Part shown: positions 33,286 through 42,813 of the stretch, one piece after another
Numbering within the stretch: position 1 is the stretch's first letter
Layout: the number at the start of each line of letters is the position of its first letter
Source: a bacterium
GTDB lineage: Bacteria; Auribacterota; UBA3054
Length of the DNA: 64,000 nucleotides
Assembly: GCA_017557885.1 (NCBI GenBank)
Contig: JAFYXV010000002.1
Coordinates: 1 to 64,000 of the forward strand
Reading direction: 5' to 3'
The notes under the pieces: model-generated
Databases searched by the model: none
The model's input: the letters and a program-made list of their open reading frames with translations, nothing else
Told to the model about the DNA's origin: nothing
Translations under genes and position numbers: made by a program

Positions 33286-35499
33286 TTATTCTAATTCATA
33301 GACCAGCTTGCCGCCCTTGATAAGGTCGTCATGCTGGATGGTAAAGCCTTCCTCTTTCTTGCCGTTCAGAGTCACGCTCTTCACTTTCTTTCCGGTCTCA
33401 ATTCCCTTGGCGTCTATTTCAAGCGTATTCTGACCAGGGACGGAAATGGTCATCTTAGAGAAGCGCGGGATGCCGAAAACGTATTCGCCGCCGCAGGGGT
33501 TCATGGGATAGAAGCCCATGCAGCTCATCACGTACCAGGCGCTCATCTGTCCGCAGTCCTCGTTGCCGCAGACGCCTTCCGGCGTATCGTCGTAGAGTTC
33601 GTCGCAGATCTTCTTGACGAGTTCCGCTGTCTTTTCCGGACGTCCGAAATACGGGAACAGATAGACCACGTGGTGGCTCGGCTCATTGCCGTGGGCATAT
33701 TCGCCGATAAGGCCGGAAACGTCGCAGAGGCGGTCGGTCTTCTCTTCCTGTTCGAAGAGGCTCTCCAGCTTAGCCAGAGCTTTCTCCTTGCCGCCCAAAG
33801 CTTCTATAAGACCTTCGGGATCCTGCATGACGTGCCAGGTGTACTGCCAGGAGTTGCCCTCCGTGAAGTCGCCGCCGACGCGAGTGGGATCGAAATCTTT
33901 CTTCCAGGTGCCGTCAAGCTTTTTGGGCCTGGCGAAACCGGTCTCGGGATCGATGACGTTCTTCCAGTTTTCCGAGCGCTTCTTGAAATACTCCACGTCT
34001 TCCTTGGAAACAAGGCCCTTCTTCTCCAGGGCTTCGGCGAGCTTATAGGCGCACCAGTCGTCGTAGGAGCATTCCAGCGTGCAGGAGACGGATTCGGACC
34101 ACTTGTCGCAGGGATAGTAGCCCGGGTCTTCCAGGTATTCCCATTCTTCTCTCCAGCGGCCGTCATGCTTTCTCGTCAAAGTATCCTTGATGGGATTCCA
34201 GATGTCCAGGCCTTCCGGGACCTGTCCTTTGAAGTAAGCGTCCACCATCGGCGGAATAGAGTGCGTTCCGATCATGCACTGGTTGTCCTTGCCCCACAGG
34301 GCCCAGATCGGAAGATATCCAGCCTGCTTATAGTGTTCGACCATAGAGGCGACGAGATCCGGTACCATTTCAGGAACCACGATCGTCAAAAGCGGATGCA
34401 GCGCTCTGAAGGTGTCCCAGGTGGACAGAGTGGAATAATACTTTCCGTTAGGAGCTTGGCTGATCTGGCCGTTCGGGCCTCTGTAGCGCCCGTCCACGTC
34501 CGCAATGTTGCTGGGCGCAACGAAAGCATGGTACATGCAGGTGTAGAAGACTCTCTTTTCCTTTTCGGAACCTTCCACTTTAACTCTTCCAAGAAGCTTG
34601 TTCCAGGCGTCGTGAGCGGCCTGCTTCACGCCTTCGAAATCCCAGCCGGGAATCTCCGCTTCCATGTTCTTGGCGGCGCCGTCAGTGTCAGCCGTTGACA
34701 GGGCGATCTTGAGCATCAATGGCTCTTCGCTGGGTTCGAAGACGAAGATCTCTCTGCCGCTGCGTTCCTTCTTACCCTTCTTTGAGAGTCTCTTCTCCAG
34801 GGGGAAGTGATGCTTTATGGGACGGTTGAACTCGATCTTGAAGCTGTACTGGCGATGCACCCAGCCGCCTTTTTCCGTCGTGCCGAGCATCGTAGTGTCG
34901 TTCGGGAAAGTCAGCTCATGGTTGTACACTCTCTCCTCGTCGCCGTCGCCGATGCAGTTCGCGAAGTCCAGCATGATCTTCTGCTCTTCGCCCTTGGGAT
35001 AGACAAGACGATAGATAGCCGTGTGGTCGGAGCAGGTGGTCTCCACTTTAACATTGAAGCGGTCCAGTTCGATGGCGTAGTAGCCGGGAGCGTATTTTTC
35101 CGTCTCTTTCTTGACGGGGCATTCATAGAAGTTCGTCGCGGACTTTGCTTCGCCAATAAACGGCATGAACAAAAGATCGCCCAAATCCCCTACGCCCGTG
35201 CCGGAAATGGCCGTCTGGGAGAAACCGGAGAAGACCTTATCCTCGAAACGGTAACCGGAGCAGTAGCCCCAGCCGTCGTCGCCGCTTTCAGGGCCCGGCT
35301 GCACGAAGCCGAAGGGCATCGTGGCCGCGATGAACGTGTGCCCGTTGTAAGACGTGCCGATGGACGTGTCCACGAAAGCCGTGTAATCAGTCTTATCGGC
35401 CAGATCGGCCTTGCAGGGACGGCACGGGCCGGTCTTTTCAAAACAGCCGGCCAGGGAAAAAGACAAAAGCCCTAAAAAAAGCAGAGCGAAACGTGACAT
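33286..35499 (-). CDS. Glycoside hydrolase family 92 alpha-mannosidase, lipoprotein
   Basis: 737 residues: lipoprotein signal (LLFLGLLSFSLAGC, Cys 19) then a GH92 fold. Signatures: DTSIGTSYNGHTFIAATMPF near the start, ESGDDGWGYCSGYRFEDK shortened here, GFSQTAISGTGVGDLGD, STWDTFRALHPLL, and GNEDCGQMSAWYVMSCMGFY with the catalytic-site Glu-Asp-Gly region, then NPCGGEYVFG. GH92 enzymes are Ca2+-dependent exo-alpha-mannosidases (mostly 1,2) acting on N-glycans and mannans. Surface or periplasmic anchoring fits use of host or plant glycoproteins. An extended -10 promoter lies directly upstream; GGAGGA precedes the ATG. Confidence 0.92.
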   Translation of the reverse strand: MSRFALLFLGLLSFSLAGCFEKTGPCRPCKADLADKTDYTAFVDTSIGTSYNGHTFIAATMPFGFVQPGPESGDDGWGYCSGYRFEDKVFSGFSQTAISGTGVGDLGDLLFMPFIGEAKSATNFYECPVKKETEKYAPGYYAIELDRFNVKVETTCSDHTAIYRLVYPKGEEQKIMLDFANCIGDGDEERVYNHELTFPNDTTMLGTTEKGGWVHRQYSFKIEFNRPIKHHFPLEKRLSKKGKKERSGREIFVFEPSEEPLMLKIALSTADTDGAAKNMEAEIPGWDFEGVKQAAHDAWNKLLGRVKVEGSEKEKRVFYTCMYHAFVAPSNIADVDGRYRGPNGQISQAPNGKYYSTLSTWDTFRALHPLLTIVVPEMVPDLVASMVEHYKQAGYLPIWALWGKDNQCMIGTHSIPPMVDAYFKGQVPEGLDIWNPIKDTLTRKHDGRWREEWEYLEDPGYYPCDKWSESVSCTLECSYDDWCAYKLAEALEKKGLVSKEDVEYFKKRSENWKNVIDPETGFARPKKLDGTWKKDFDPTRVGGDFTEGNSWQYTWHVMQDPEGLIEALGGKEKALAKLESLFEQEEKTDRLCDVSGLIGEYAHGNEPSHHVVYLFPYFGRPEKTAELVKKICDELYDDTPEGVCGNEDCGQMSAWYVMSCMGFYPMNPCGGEYVFGIPRFSKMTISVPGQNTLEIDAKGIETGKKVKSVTLNGKKEEGFTIQHDDLIKGGKLVYELE

Positions 35500-35533
35500 A
35501 TTATTCCTCCTGGATTAAAGTTATTATTTACCG

Positions 35534-35562
35534 ATTATAGCAAATATGTGGTTTTTCACCAA
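35534..35562 (-). promoter_or_regulatory. Extended -10 promoter of the GH92 gene
   Basis: Minus strand: perfect TATAAT (35534-35539) with an upstream TGC, and TTGGTG (35557-35562) 17 bp further upstream. RNA start near 35527, 28 nt before the ATG, leaving room for GGAGGA. Confidence 0.65.
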
Positions 35563-35590
35563 ACCGCCGATCCAACCCGCATTTCGCCAA

Positions 35591-35626
35591 AAACAAAAAA
35601 GAGACCGCCCGTAAGAGCGGTCTCTT
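35591..35626 (-). terminator. Intrinsic terminator of the PEP-CTERM triplet
   Basis: Stem AAGAGACCGC / GCGGTCTCTT with an 8-nt loop; on the minus strand it is followed by TTTTGTTTTTGG. It closes the three-gene PEP-CTERM array. Confidence 0.85.
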
Positions 35627-35651
35627 CTAACCTTAGCGATCTAGCTAACGC

Positions 35652-36392
35652 TTATCTCTGCTTCCTTACGAAGAACAGTCCAGCGAGCGCCAGAAGGCCC
35701 AAGAAGGCCGGTTCCGGAACGACGTCGATGGAGATGTTGTCGATCTTGCCGGAGCCGTTGTAAACGCGGAAGCCGTCGGGCAGATTGCCGCAGCCTTCAG
35801 CAGTGGCGGACTTGTAAGTCATACCTTCGTCTTCTCTCACCGTGTCGCCGATGAAAACTTTTTCAACTTTCTTGTCGGCAGGATCGATGACCACGCCGAA
35901 CTTGACCCATTCGCCCTGAGCGGCGGTAGTGCTAAAGCTGCAGCCGGTAACCCAAGCATTAATGGTGCCGTTCTGCTTGAAATTGAATTCAGCGATCTCG
36001 ACATCGTAGGTCTTGCCGGAGGTGCCAAGGCAATGGAACCTGACGCTCATGTCTTGGCCGCCGTCAACGAAGTTGGCCTGGCCGTAGGCGCTCATCATAA
36101 GCTTGGAGCCTTCCTGATAATCATCAGAAATGTCGATAGTGTTGTTCTGAACATTGACGCCGGAGGGGTTGCTTTCAATGAACTGTTCGCCGGAAAAAGC
36201 CTGGGTGCTGTCTTTGACGACGGAAACCTCGTCATTCGCCCACCAAGCCAGTTTGTCCCAGCCGTTCTGACCGGCAACTTTGCCTTCAGTGTAGCCTTCG
36301 CTTTCTTCGAAGTCGCATTTCCACAGATTCGCTTCCTCAGCCAGCGCGACACCGGCACAGAGAAGCACGCTAAGAACTAAAAGTTTTTTCAT
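35652..36392 (-). CDS. PEP-CTERM surface protein, third of a tandem triplet
   Basis: 246 residues: Sec signal (MKKLLVLSVLLCAGVALAEE), a 200-residue beta-rich domain starting NLWKCDFEESEGYTEGKVAG, and the sorting tail VPEPAFLGLLALAGLFFVRKQR read as VPEPAFLGLLALAG plus FFVRKQR. The domain start (xxFExSEGYxxGxxxGQNGW) is like the cassettes of the 924-residue protein, so a carbohydrate-binding-like fold is possible. GAGG lies 8 nt before the ATG. Last gene of the array, ending 26 bp before the terminator. Confidence 0.82.
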   Translation of the reverse strand: MKKLLVLSVLLCAGVALAEEANLWKCDFEESEGYTEGKVAGQNGWDKLAWWANDEVSVVKDSTQAFSGEQFIESNPSGVNVQNNTIDISDDYQEGSKLMMSAYGQANFVDGGQDMSVRFHCLGTSGKTYDVEIAEFNFKQNGTINAWVTGCSFSTTAAQGEWVKFGVVIDPADKKVEKVFIGDTVREDEGMTYKSATAEGCGNLPDGFRVYNGSGKIDNISIDVVPEPAFLGLLALAGLFFVRKQR

Positions 36393-36466
36393 ATTTTTAC
36401 CTCAGTTTGTTGTTTTCAATTTTAGCGCTGCTTGCGGGCAAAGAAGATGCCCAGCAAAGCGATGAG
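36374..36466 (-). repeat. Direct repeat copy A at a PEP-CTERM gene junction
   Basis: About 93 bp covering the end of one PEP-CTERM gene, the gap and the start of the next. It matches 37159-37250 almost base for base (one indel and a few changes). Marks unequal crossing-over or recent tandem duplication. Confidence 0.85.
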
Positions 36467-37177
36467 ACCGAAGATCGCCGGTTCGGGGATCACATCCACA
36501 TGGAAGCCGTCGATCAAGCCGGCGTTCATAATTCTGAGACTATTGGGATAACTGCCGATTTTAGGTTTGGCGTAAGATTTGTAATACATGGTCTCACCGG
36601 CTGTTTCCGGAGTGTATTCTTTATCATCAATATAAAGTTTCTTGATCGTTTTGGTCTTGGGATCAATTATACCGCCAACTTTATGCCAGGGGGCAGCATC
36701 AACATATCCCCACCAGCTGGGGTTGTCACCGTTTTCTCTGCCAAAGACAAACCAGTGGGAGCCGTTTTGGGCCTGCTGATATTCCATGATCTCCAGTTCG
36801 CCGGTCTCCGAGCCAGTCAAAGCCTGGAACTTCACGTATAAAGTGTTGTCAGCATTTTCAAGCGTCTTAACATAGCAGTAAACGTCCAGAAGGGCGCCGT
36901 TGTAGTTGGCCTCGTAAACTCCGGAAATATCGAAGGAGTTCCTGAAAGATGAATACGCTGCGCCCTCTATTTTGGCGCACTGTGTTCCTTCGGCCGCATC
37001 GGTGTCAATGGCCGTCATGGTTCCGCTTCCATAATGTACCACCCAATTGTTTACGCCTACAATACTGCCGAGATCAAAGCCTTCGCCTTGTTCAAAACCG
37101 CACTCGTACAGATTTACGCTTTCGGCCAAAACCGAAACAGCGCAAACTGCCGCTAAGAGAACTAAAAGTTTTTTCAT
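36422..37177 (-). CDS. PEP-CTERM surface protein, second of a tandem triplet
   Basis: 251 residues with the same plan: signal MKKLLVLLAAVCAVSVLAES, domain beginning NLYECGFEQGEGFDLGSIVG, tail IPEPAIFGLIALLGIFFARKQR (given as IPEPAIFGLIALLG plus FFARKQR). Its upstream gap is nearly identical to that of the third gene, but where that has GAGGT this has GAAAT, so the ribosome site seems lost and translation may depend on reinitiation after the first gene, 28 bp upstream. Function unknown beyond surface display. Confidence 0.8.
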   Translation of the reverse strand: MKKLLVLLAAVCAVSVLAESVNLYECGFEQGEGFDLGSIVGVNNWVVHYGSGTMTAIDTDAAEGTQCAKIEGAAYSSFRNSFDISGVYEANYNGALLDVYCYVKTLENADNTLYVKFQALTGSETGELEIMEYQQAQNGSHWFVFGRENGDNPSWWGYVDAAPWHKVGGIIDPKTKTIKKLYIDDKEYTPETAGETMYYKSYAKPKIGSYPNSLRIMNAGLIDGFHVDVIPEPAIFGLIALLGIFFARKQR

Positions 37178-37250
37178 ATTTTTATTTCAGTTTGTTGTTT
37201 TCAATTTAGCGCTGCTTGCGGGCAAAGAAAAGGCCCAGCAAAGCGATGAG
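37159..37250 (-). repeat. Direct repeat copy B at a PEP-CTERM gene junction
   Basis: Partner of 36374-36466: the shared part runs from the signal-peptide codons, through the 28-bp gap, into the RKQR tail codons of the previous gene. The main gap difference removes the GAGG ribosome site of copy A. Confidence 0.85.
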
Positions 37251-37976
37251 AGCAAAGGCAGCCGGTTCAGGCACCATTTCGACTTTGAAATTGTCGAAGG
37301 AGCCTCTGTTCATGAAGCGCACGCCGTCGATAAGATCACCGCCGCGGGGTTTGCCATCGCATTCATTCTTATAGTAGGTGTCCGTGATATCGTCGATCAC
37401 GTTGCCATCCACGGTGTACTCCTTAATGCATCTGGTGGCGGGATCGATGAGCAGAGTGAAATGATGGAACACCGTCGTGTCGCCGACGTCAACGCCCTTC
37501 GTAAGCGTGCCGGACTTGTCTTTCTTACTGACGGTAATGGCAGCGTAAGTAGAAGAGGGCTTATACATGATTATTTCAGCGATTTCGACATCATACTGTT
37601 TGCCGCTGGTACCGAGGTTGTGAAGTTTGATATAACCGTTTTGTGCAGTGCTGCCGGCCTGATCCCAGCTGATGAGCAGTTTGTTGCCCGCGACATAAGA
37701 GCCGGAAATATCAAATTTGACAGCCGTGTTCGGACCATCACCTGTGTTTTCCTTGTTATAAGTAGCATACTGGGAACCAGAGGGGGCCGTAGTCGGATCA
37801 TTTACGATTTCCTGCCTGCCATTACCAGAGTAGATGCTATACCAGCCGTTTTGACCCAAAAGTTCACCCGCCTGGTAGCCTTCGCTAGTTTCGAAGTCGA
37901 TGACTTTAAGCACCGTGCTTTCCGCCAAAACGGACACAGCGCAAACGGTCACCAAAAGAACTAAAAGTTTTTTCAT
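37206..37976 (-). CDS. PEP-CTERM surface protein, first of a tandem triplet
   Basis: 256 residues: signal MKKLLVLLVTVCAVSVLAES, domain beginning VLKVIDFETSEGYQAGELLG, tail VPEPAAFALIALLG plus FFARKQR. The tail and signal are almost the same as in the second gene, the middle is diverged, a sign of duplication followed by selection on ends or diversification of the exposed part. A -10-like element at 38042-38050 lies about 60 nt upstream. An AAAGGGGGG-like purine run just before the ATG can serve as ribosome site. Confidence 0.82.
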   Translation of the reverse strand: MKKLLVLLVTVCAVSVLAESTVLKVIDFETSEGYQAGELLGQNGWYSIYSGNGRQEIVNDPTTAPSGSQYATYNKENTGDGPNTAVKFDISGSYVAGNKLLISWDQAGSTAQNGYIKLHNLGTSGKQYDVEIAEIIMYKPSSTYAAITVSKKDKSGTLTKGVDVGDTTVFHHFTLLIDPATRCIKEYTVDGNVIDDITDTYYKNECDGKPRGGDLIDGVRFMNRGSFDNFKVEMVPEPAAFALIALLGLFFARKQR

Positions 37977-38041
37977 TTTTCCCCCCTTTCGGGATTGTAT
38001 GTTTGTTGATTAAAAATTTTTCAGGTTTTATTAGTGTAGTT

Positions 38042-38050
38042 ATTGTAGCA
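38042..38050 (-). promoter_or_regulatory. Extended -10 element of the PEP-CTERM triplet
   Basis: Minus strand TGCTACAAT (TATAAT 5 of 6 with TG extension). RNA start near 38035, about 60 nt before the first gene. No good -35 seen. Confidence 0.35.
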
Positions 38051-38072
38051 AAAGGGGCCTTTGAAAAGCAAA

Positions 38073-41000
38073 TCACCCCTTTGGCGTCTTGGCGTCCTCT
38101 ATTGCTTTCCTTTCGTCTTCGATCTTCTGCCTAAGTTCTTTGGCCTGACGACCGTAAGGCATTGTCGAGAGCGCCTTTTCGTATTCCGAGATCCTCTCCC
38201 GGCGGATGTTTTCGGCCTTTATGAGATCCCCCTGGCCGGTGTAGATCCTGATCAGGTTGTCCCTGGTGAAGTTCAGGGCGTCGGGATCGTTTTTTTGCCT
38301 CGCCATGATTTCCTTGTATTGCTCGATGGCTTCCGTCTGTCTTCCGGATTTTTCCAGCATATTGGCGTATTCCCGGCGGATGTCGTCCTTTTCCAGGGGA
38401 TTTTTCGTTTCCTGGAGCCATTGGTTGTAAAGGTTGTCGGCCTTGACATAGTCCTCTGAGCGGGTGTAAAGCTCCGCCAGGTTCCTGTTCCTGTCGCTTT
38501 TGCTCAAAGTCTGGTCGGAGTTGTAATCGTTGACCAGCTCGTTCAGGAGATAGCGGTCTTTCTCCTCTTCCACAGCCATGTCCAGAAGCTGTCTGCGGGC
38601 GTTCTGCTTTTTGTACTCATCGGACTCCTCGTCCCTGATGTTCTCCCTTAAAAGCGCGACGGCCTTGTCCCGGTCGGCGCTGTCGCCGCTTGCTATGTAA
38701 ACGTTGGCCAGCTGCTCCCTGGTCTCGAAGGTCTCGGGCAGCGAGCGCAGGAAATTTATTTTGCCTTCCTTGTCGCCCTTTTGGTCAAAATAAAAGTTGG
38801 CCTTGGAGAGGTAGTAATTCAAATTGCGGTCTCCGGAACCGTCCGCGGCCTCCCTGACCAAATCGAGGCCCTTCTCAGGATTGGAGGAATTGAAGACCAG
38901 TTCGAGACGCTGGGAGGGATTGCCGCCGCTTTTCGGCATGCTTTCCAAAAACTTGTCAACGAAAGCCTTTCCGCCCTCCGGGTCTTTCAGTTTCTTGTAG
39001 GCGTTGAAGATGCCCATGGCGTTGGAGAGTTTGGAATAGGCGTTGCCGGCCGTCTCGATGTACTTGCCAAGATTTTCCAGCGCTTCCTTGCCCCGGCCAA
39101 GTTTTTCCGCCATGTCGACGATGCGCATGGGATCCAGGTAAACATAGCTGTCTTTTTGGTCCGGTTTCCATTTTTCGCTCAGGACTTCCCAGGCTTTTTC
39201 TTTTTCGCCGGCTTTGACGCAGATCTCGAAGAGCTGGTCCTCGAGGTTTCTCTTTTGCCAGCGGTTGGCGTTCTCGCTTTTCTCCCAGGCTTCCCAGCCC
39301 TTCTGGAAGGCTTCCTTGTCTTTTCCTTCGGAGGAAAGGAGCGTCAAATATTCCGGCACCATGTTGAGGTCTGTTTCCGCGCTCATGGCCAGGACCTTGC
39401 GGTAAGTGTTGGTGTCGTCATAATTCCTGGCGGTCTCCATCCAGTCGCGCATAAAATAGTTCTTTTCGTCGTCGTCTATCGCCAGCTTCAAGGCTTTCTC
39501 GTAGCTGTCGTTGATGACGTCGCCGGGAAGAATGCCTTCGCCATAGGAAAGGAAATTCCGGTAGTCCTCCGCTTTTAGTTCCTCGCCGCTCAGGAAAGCT
39601 TTCCTTAAGGTCTGCTCGTCCAGCTCCGCCTCGCCTCTCGAGGCCAGGTCTTTTAAGCCGCTGATGGCGGAGGTGAGCCAGTCCCTGTGGGAGGCGTCGC
39701 CTTCCAGACAGGCGTCCTCATAGGCCTTCAGAAGGTCCCTGTAGGCTTCCTCCGCTTTTTTAGTTTCGCCTGTCTTAAGGTAAAGCTGGGCCAGTTCCGA
39801 GCCCCGGCCGGGATCCTTTTCAATAAGCTTCTCCCCTTCCTCCAGGGCTTTTTGCCATTCGCCCTTATCCTGGTAATATTCCATGCGGCTGGCGGACACA
39901 AGCTTTTCCACTTCCTCCTTGTCTTTCTTTTCCGAGAGGAACTGCTCGTAATTTTTAAAGAGCTGCTCCATGTCCACTTCATAGGGGGCGTTCCTGGCCT
40001 CGCTGAAGATGCGGTCCCAGACGTAGTCCTTTTTGCTGGTCTGGAGATATTCCAGCGCTTCCTTAAACTTGTCCTTCCATTTTTCGCAGTTGCAGTTGTT
40101 GAGGATCTGGAAATAAAGCTCGTTCTTCCCTTCGCCGGGAGGCATCTGCTCCGCCAGTTCGAATGTCTTCTCCATGCGCTTCTCCATGTTCTTGATGTTG
40201 TAGAGAGCGCCCTGCTTCACGAACCAGGGAACGGTGGGTTCGTCAAGAAGTTTTTCGCACAGTTCGTCCGCTTCTTTGCCCAGGCCGTTCTCCCTCATCA
40301 TGTAGATGACGTAAGTCTGGGAGAAATTGCTCAAATTGGTCTGGGATTCGACTATGGAGCGCAGCACTTCCTTGATGTCGAAATCCTTGCCCATCTCCGA
40401 GCAAATGTTCTCGTAGATCCAGATCTCGTTGGGATTCTTCACGAGGTTCTCGATGCTGAAATGTTCTTCCAATATCGCGAATCCCTCTTTTTCCATCCCC
40501 AGTTCCCTGATGAGCTTCCGGTAGATGTTGACCAGGGAGAAATTCGTATGGTTCTTCTTCAGGTTGTCCTTTATCAGCTCCACTATCTCGCGCTTCTCCG
40601 CTTCCGTGGCCTGATCCATGGTCGCACCCGGATCGTCCAAAACGGGAGAGGAAAAGCCGCTTTCCGCCAGCCTTCTGAAATCGGTCAGCCAGGCTTCGAA
40701 AAGCTCCCTGGCAACCTGGTTTTTCTTTTCCTTGGGGATCTTGTCGCTGGAGGCGAAACTGTAGAAAGTGTAAAAGAGAGGATCGCGCTGCTTGAAGGTA
40801 AGATCAGAGGTCATTTCCCAGACTTTCTGCATAAGGGCGAGGTTGTTTTCGTCGAAGCCCAGGCGGTACGCCACGGTGGACACGTAGAAATTCATCAGTT
40901 CGAGAGGCCCGAGCCTCGCTTCGTCGATCCAGCCTGTGACTTCCGCCACCGCTTCCTGCAGACTGTCGTAAAGAGACAAAAGCTCGTAATACTGGGGAGG

Positions 41001-42779
41001 GTTCACGCCGTTTATGAGCATGAAGCGCATGGTCTGCCGCATTTCTTTCTTGGCCTCGACCTCGCCCAGTTTTTCAAAAAGCGTAGGAAGGCTCTTCAGC
41101 GTTTCAGGAGCTATGTCCTCGGTCAAAACCGCGGCCGCTATAGAGGGCGCCTTTTCCTTCGCCGCTTTCACTTTGTTCCAGCTGGGCTTCAGAAGGAAAT
41201 CCAGCAGAATAGCCTTGGCGTGGGGATCGCTTTCCCCTGTCAGCGCCTCCGCCGCCTCCTCCCAGACCGCGTTGGTGCCGCTAAGCCCCATCTGGATCTT
41301 GAAGAGCGTGACTTTCAGATCCCCTGTCAGATCAGAGGCGTTTTCCTCCGCCTGGGAATAAAGGGCGACAAGCTCGTCCTTCCTGCCGGCGGCCGCCAGG
41401 TCGTCAGCAAGGATCCTGATGACGGCGTTGCGCTCCACGTCGGTCTTCAGAAGCCCAAGAAGTTTTTTGTGCCACTTTGCCGCCAAGTCATAGTTTTTCC
41501 TGTTGGCATAATAGGCGCCGATGGATTTGATCAGCTCGATGTTTTCAGGGTGCAGCTTGGCGGCCTCGTCTATGAGATCGTCGTCGAGCTGCAGCTCGGA
41601 TTTTAAGATCTCCGCCAGGACCAAAGGCTGCTCTTGGGGAGGCGAGGAGACATAGATCCTGGTGGCGTAAAGCGCCGCCTCGTCATCCATGTCGTAGCTG
41701 CTCATGGTGCTCAGCATCACGGAGAGCTCCCGCCTTTTGTTTATCGAATCCATAGGCTGCAGCGACTCCACATATTCCTCCAGGTGGCTGCGGTCGTCGG
41801 ACATCAGGCTGACTCTCAAATACTCCGCGGCGATCTCCAGGCGCTCAGCTTCATTGGTGGAGGAAGCCAGGATCTCCCGGCGGACGCTTTGCAATTCGTC
41901 CCCGAACCATTCCGTATTGCCCCGGGCAAGCTCCCGCTGCAAGGCGATGTGGCGGCTGCGGGCTCTGGAAAGCCCCTCGCTCTCTGGAAGCCCCAGATCG
42001 TTTATCATATCCTCCGCCTCGCTGGAATCTATGCACTCCAGGATCTCCAGCCAGGCTCGCTTTTCGCCGTCGGTTTCGGGCTTCATCAGTTCCCGGCACA
42101 ATCTCAAAGCCTTGGCGTCGTTTCCGGAAACAACGTGATATCTGACCACCGCCGCCGCCAGTTCCTGGCTGTGGGGAGCCAAGACTTCCATAACGCCGAT
42201 GGAGGTGTCGTTGCACTGGGTGTCGTCGTAAAACATGAAGCCTCTGAGCCAGCTGGCGCAGCGCTTCATTATCCGGGAGGAGACCTTTTTGTCGGAAAGA
42301 AAATCCGAAAGCGCCAGGGCGACCTCCTTGGCTTTTTTAAATTCCCCCCTGGTGTTGTAGAGACACATCAGTTCCAAAAGCGGGTACGGCGCCTCGGGCT
42401 GAAGCTCTGCGGCCTTCAGCAAGCCTTCCTCCTTGTCCAGGGAAGTGAAGGGCAAACCCAGGGCGAGAGCAAAATGCAGATCCGCATTCTCGGGTTCCTT
42501 TTTCAGTCTTTCCGTCACCACTCTGGCGGAAAAGCAGGGCCTTTGGGCGCAGATCGCGTAGTCGCTTCGGAATACCAAATCGGTTATGGCCCCCATAGAG
42601 TCCACGCTGACGCTTTCCGGTCTTTTGACCGCCTCGGGAGATCTTTTCCCGGGATCGCGCTTGACTCTTTTGATAGGGACCTGATTTTTTCTGGTGGCAG
42701 GCTCAATTGTCCGCTCCTTTTTCTGACAGGAGCAAAGGGCGAGCAATAAAACCAAAAATATAAAAGTTATTTTTCTCAT
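38073..42779 (-). CDS. Very large TPR-rich lipoprotein
   Basis: 1568 residues. Lipoprotein signal MRKITFIFLVLLLALCSC (Cys about 18), then a Pro/Lys/Arg-rich linker and about 1450 residues of alpha-helical repeats with many recognisable TPR units, e.g. ADLHFALALGLPFTSLDKEE, NRNLAELYTRSEDYVKADNL and YANMLEKSGRQTEAIEQYKE. No catalytic domain is visible. Such long repeat solenoids in lipoproteins act as scaffolds at the membrane, often for secretion or surface structures. A -10 box sits only 6 bp before the ATG and there is no Shine-Dalgarno, so the message is probably leaderless. Confidence 0.78.
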   Translation of the reverse strand: MRKITFIFLVLLLALCSCQKKERTIEPATRKNQVPIKRVKRDPGKRSPEAVKRPESVSVDSMGAITDLVFRSDYAICAQRPCFSARVVTERLKKEPENADLHFALALGLPFTSLDKEEGLLKAAELQPEAPYPLLELMCLYNTRGEFKKAKEVALALSDFLSDKKVSSRIMKRCASWLRGFMFYDDTQCNDTSIGVMEVLAPHSQELAAAVVRYHVVSGNDAKALRLCRELMKPETDGEKRAWLEILECIDSSEAEDMINDLGLPESEGLSRARSRHIALQRELARGNTEWFGDELQSVRREILASSTNEAERLEIAAEYLRVSLMSDDRSHLEEYVESLQPMDSINKRRELSVMLSTMSSYDMDDEAALYATRIYVSSPPQEQPLVLAEILKSELQLDDDLIDEAAKLHPENIELIKSIGAYYANRKNYDLAAKWHKKLLGLLKTDVERNAVIRILADDLAAAGRKDELVALYSQAEENASDLTGDLKVTLFKIQMGLSGTNAVWEEAAEALTGESDPHAKAILLDFLLKPSWNKVKAAKEKAPSIAAAVLTEDIAPETLKSLPTLFEKLGEVEAKKEMRQTMRFMLINGVNPPQYYELLSLYDSLQEAVAEVTGWIDEARLGPLELMNFYVSTVAYRLGFDENNLALMQKVWEMTSDLTFKQRDPLFYTFYSFASSDKIPKEKKNQVARELFEAWLTDFRRLAESGFSSPVLDDPGATMDQATEAEKREIVELIKDNLKKNHTNFSLVNIYRKLIRELGMEKEGFAILEEHFSIENLVKNPNEIWIYENICSEMGKDFDIKEVLRSIVESQTNLSNFSQTYVIYMMRENGLGKEADELCEKLLDEPTVPWFVKQGALYNIKNMEKRMEKTFELAEQMPPGEGKNELYFQILNNCNCEKWKDKFKEALEYLQTSKKDYVWDRIFSEARNAPYEVDMEQLFKNYEQFLSEKKDKEEVEKLVSASRMEYYQDKGEWQKALEEGEKLIEKDPGRGSELAQLYLKTGETKKAEEAYRDLLKAYEDACLEGDASHRDWLTSAISGLKDLASRGEAELDEQTLRKAFLSGEELKAEDYRNFLSYGEGILPGDVINDSYEKALKLAIDDDEKNYFMRDWMETARNYDDTNTYRKVLAMSAETDLNMVPEYLTLLSSEGKDKEAFQKGWEAWEKSENANRWQKRNLEDQLFEICVKAGEKEKAWEVLSEKWKPDQKDSYVYLDPMRIVDMAEKLGRGKEALENLGKYIETAGNAYSKLSNAMGIFNAYKKLKDPEGGKAFVDKFLESMPKSGGNPSQRLELVFNSSNPEKGLDLVREAADGSGDRNLNYYLSKANFYFDQKGDKEGKINFLRSLPETFETREQLANVYIASGDSADRDKAVALLRENIRDEESDEYKKQNARRQLLDMAVEEEKDRYLLNELVNDYNSDQTLSKSDRNRNLAELYTRSEDYVKADNLYNQWLQETKNPLEKDDIRREYANMLEKSGRQTEAIEQYKEIMARQKNDPDALNFTRDNLIRIYTGQGDLIKAENIRRERISEYEKALSTMPYGRQAKELRQKIEDERKAIEDAKTPKG

Positions 42780-42785
42780 ACACTC

Positions 42786-42794
42786 ATTGTATCA
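42786..42794 (-). promoter_or_regulatory. Extended -10 box for a leaderless message
   Basis: Minus strand TGATACAAT with the hexamer ending 6 bp before the ATG of the 1568-residue lipoprotein. RNA should start at or within a base of the A of ATG. Confidence 0.5.
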
Positions 42795-42813
42795 CTAAAA
42801 AGGCATCGCAAAA

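Noticed and set aside
39687-41606. A 639-codon plus-strand frame opposite the 1568-residue lipoprotein
   Set aside because: Antisense shadow of a long biased gene; no signal, no motif, no ribosome site.
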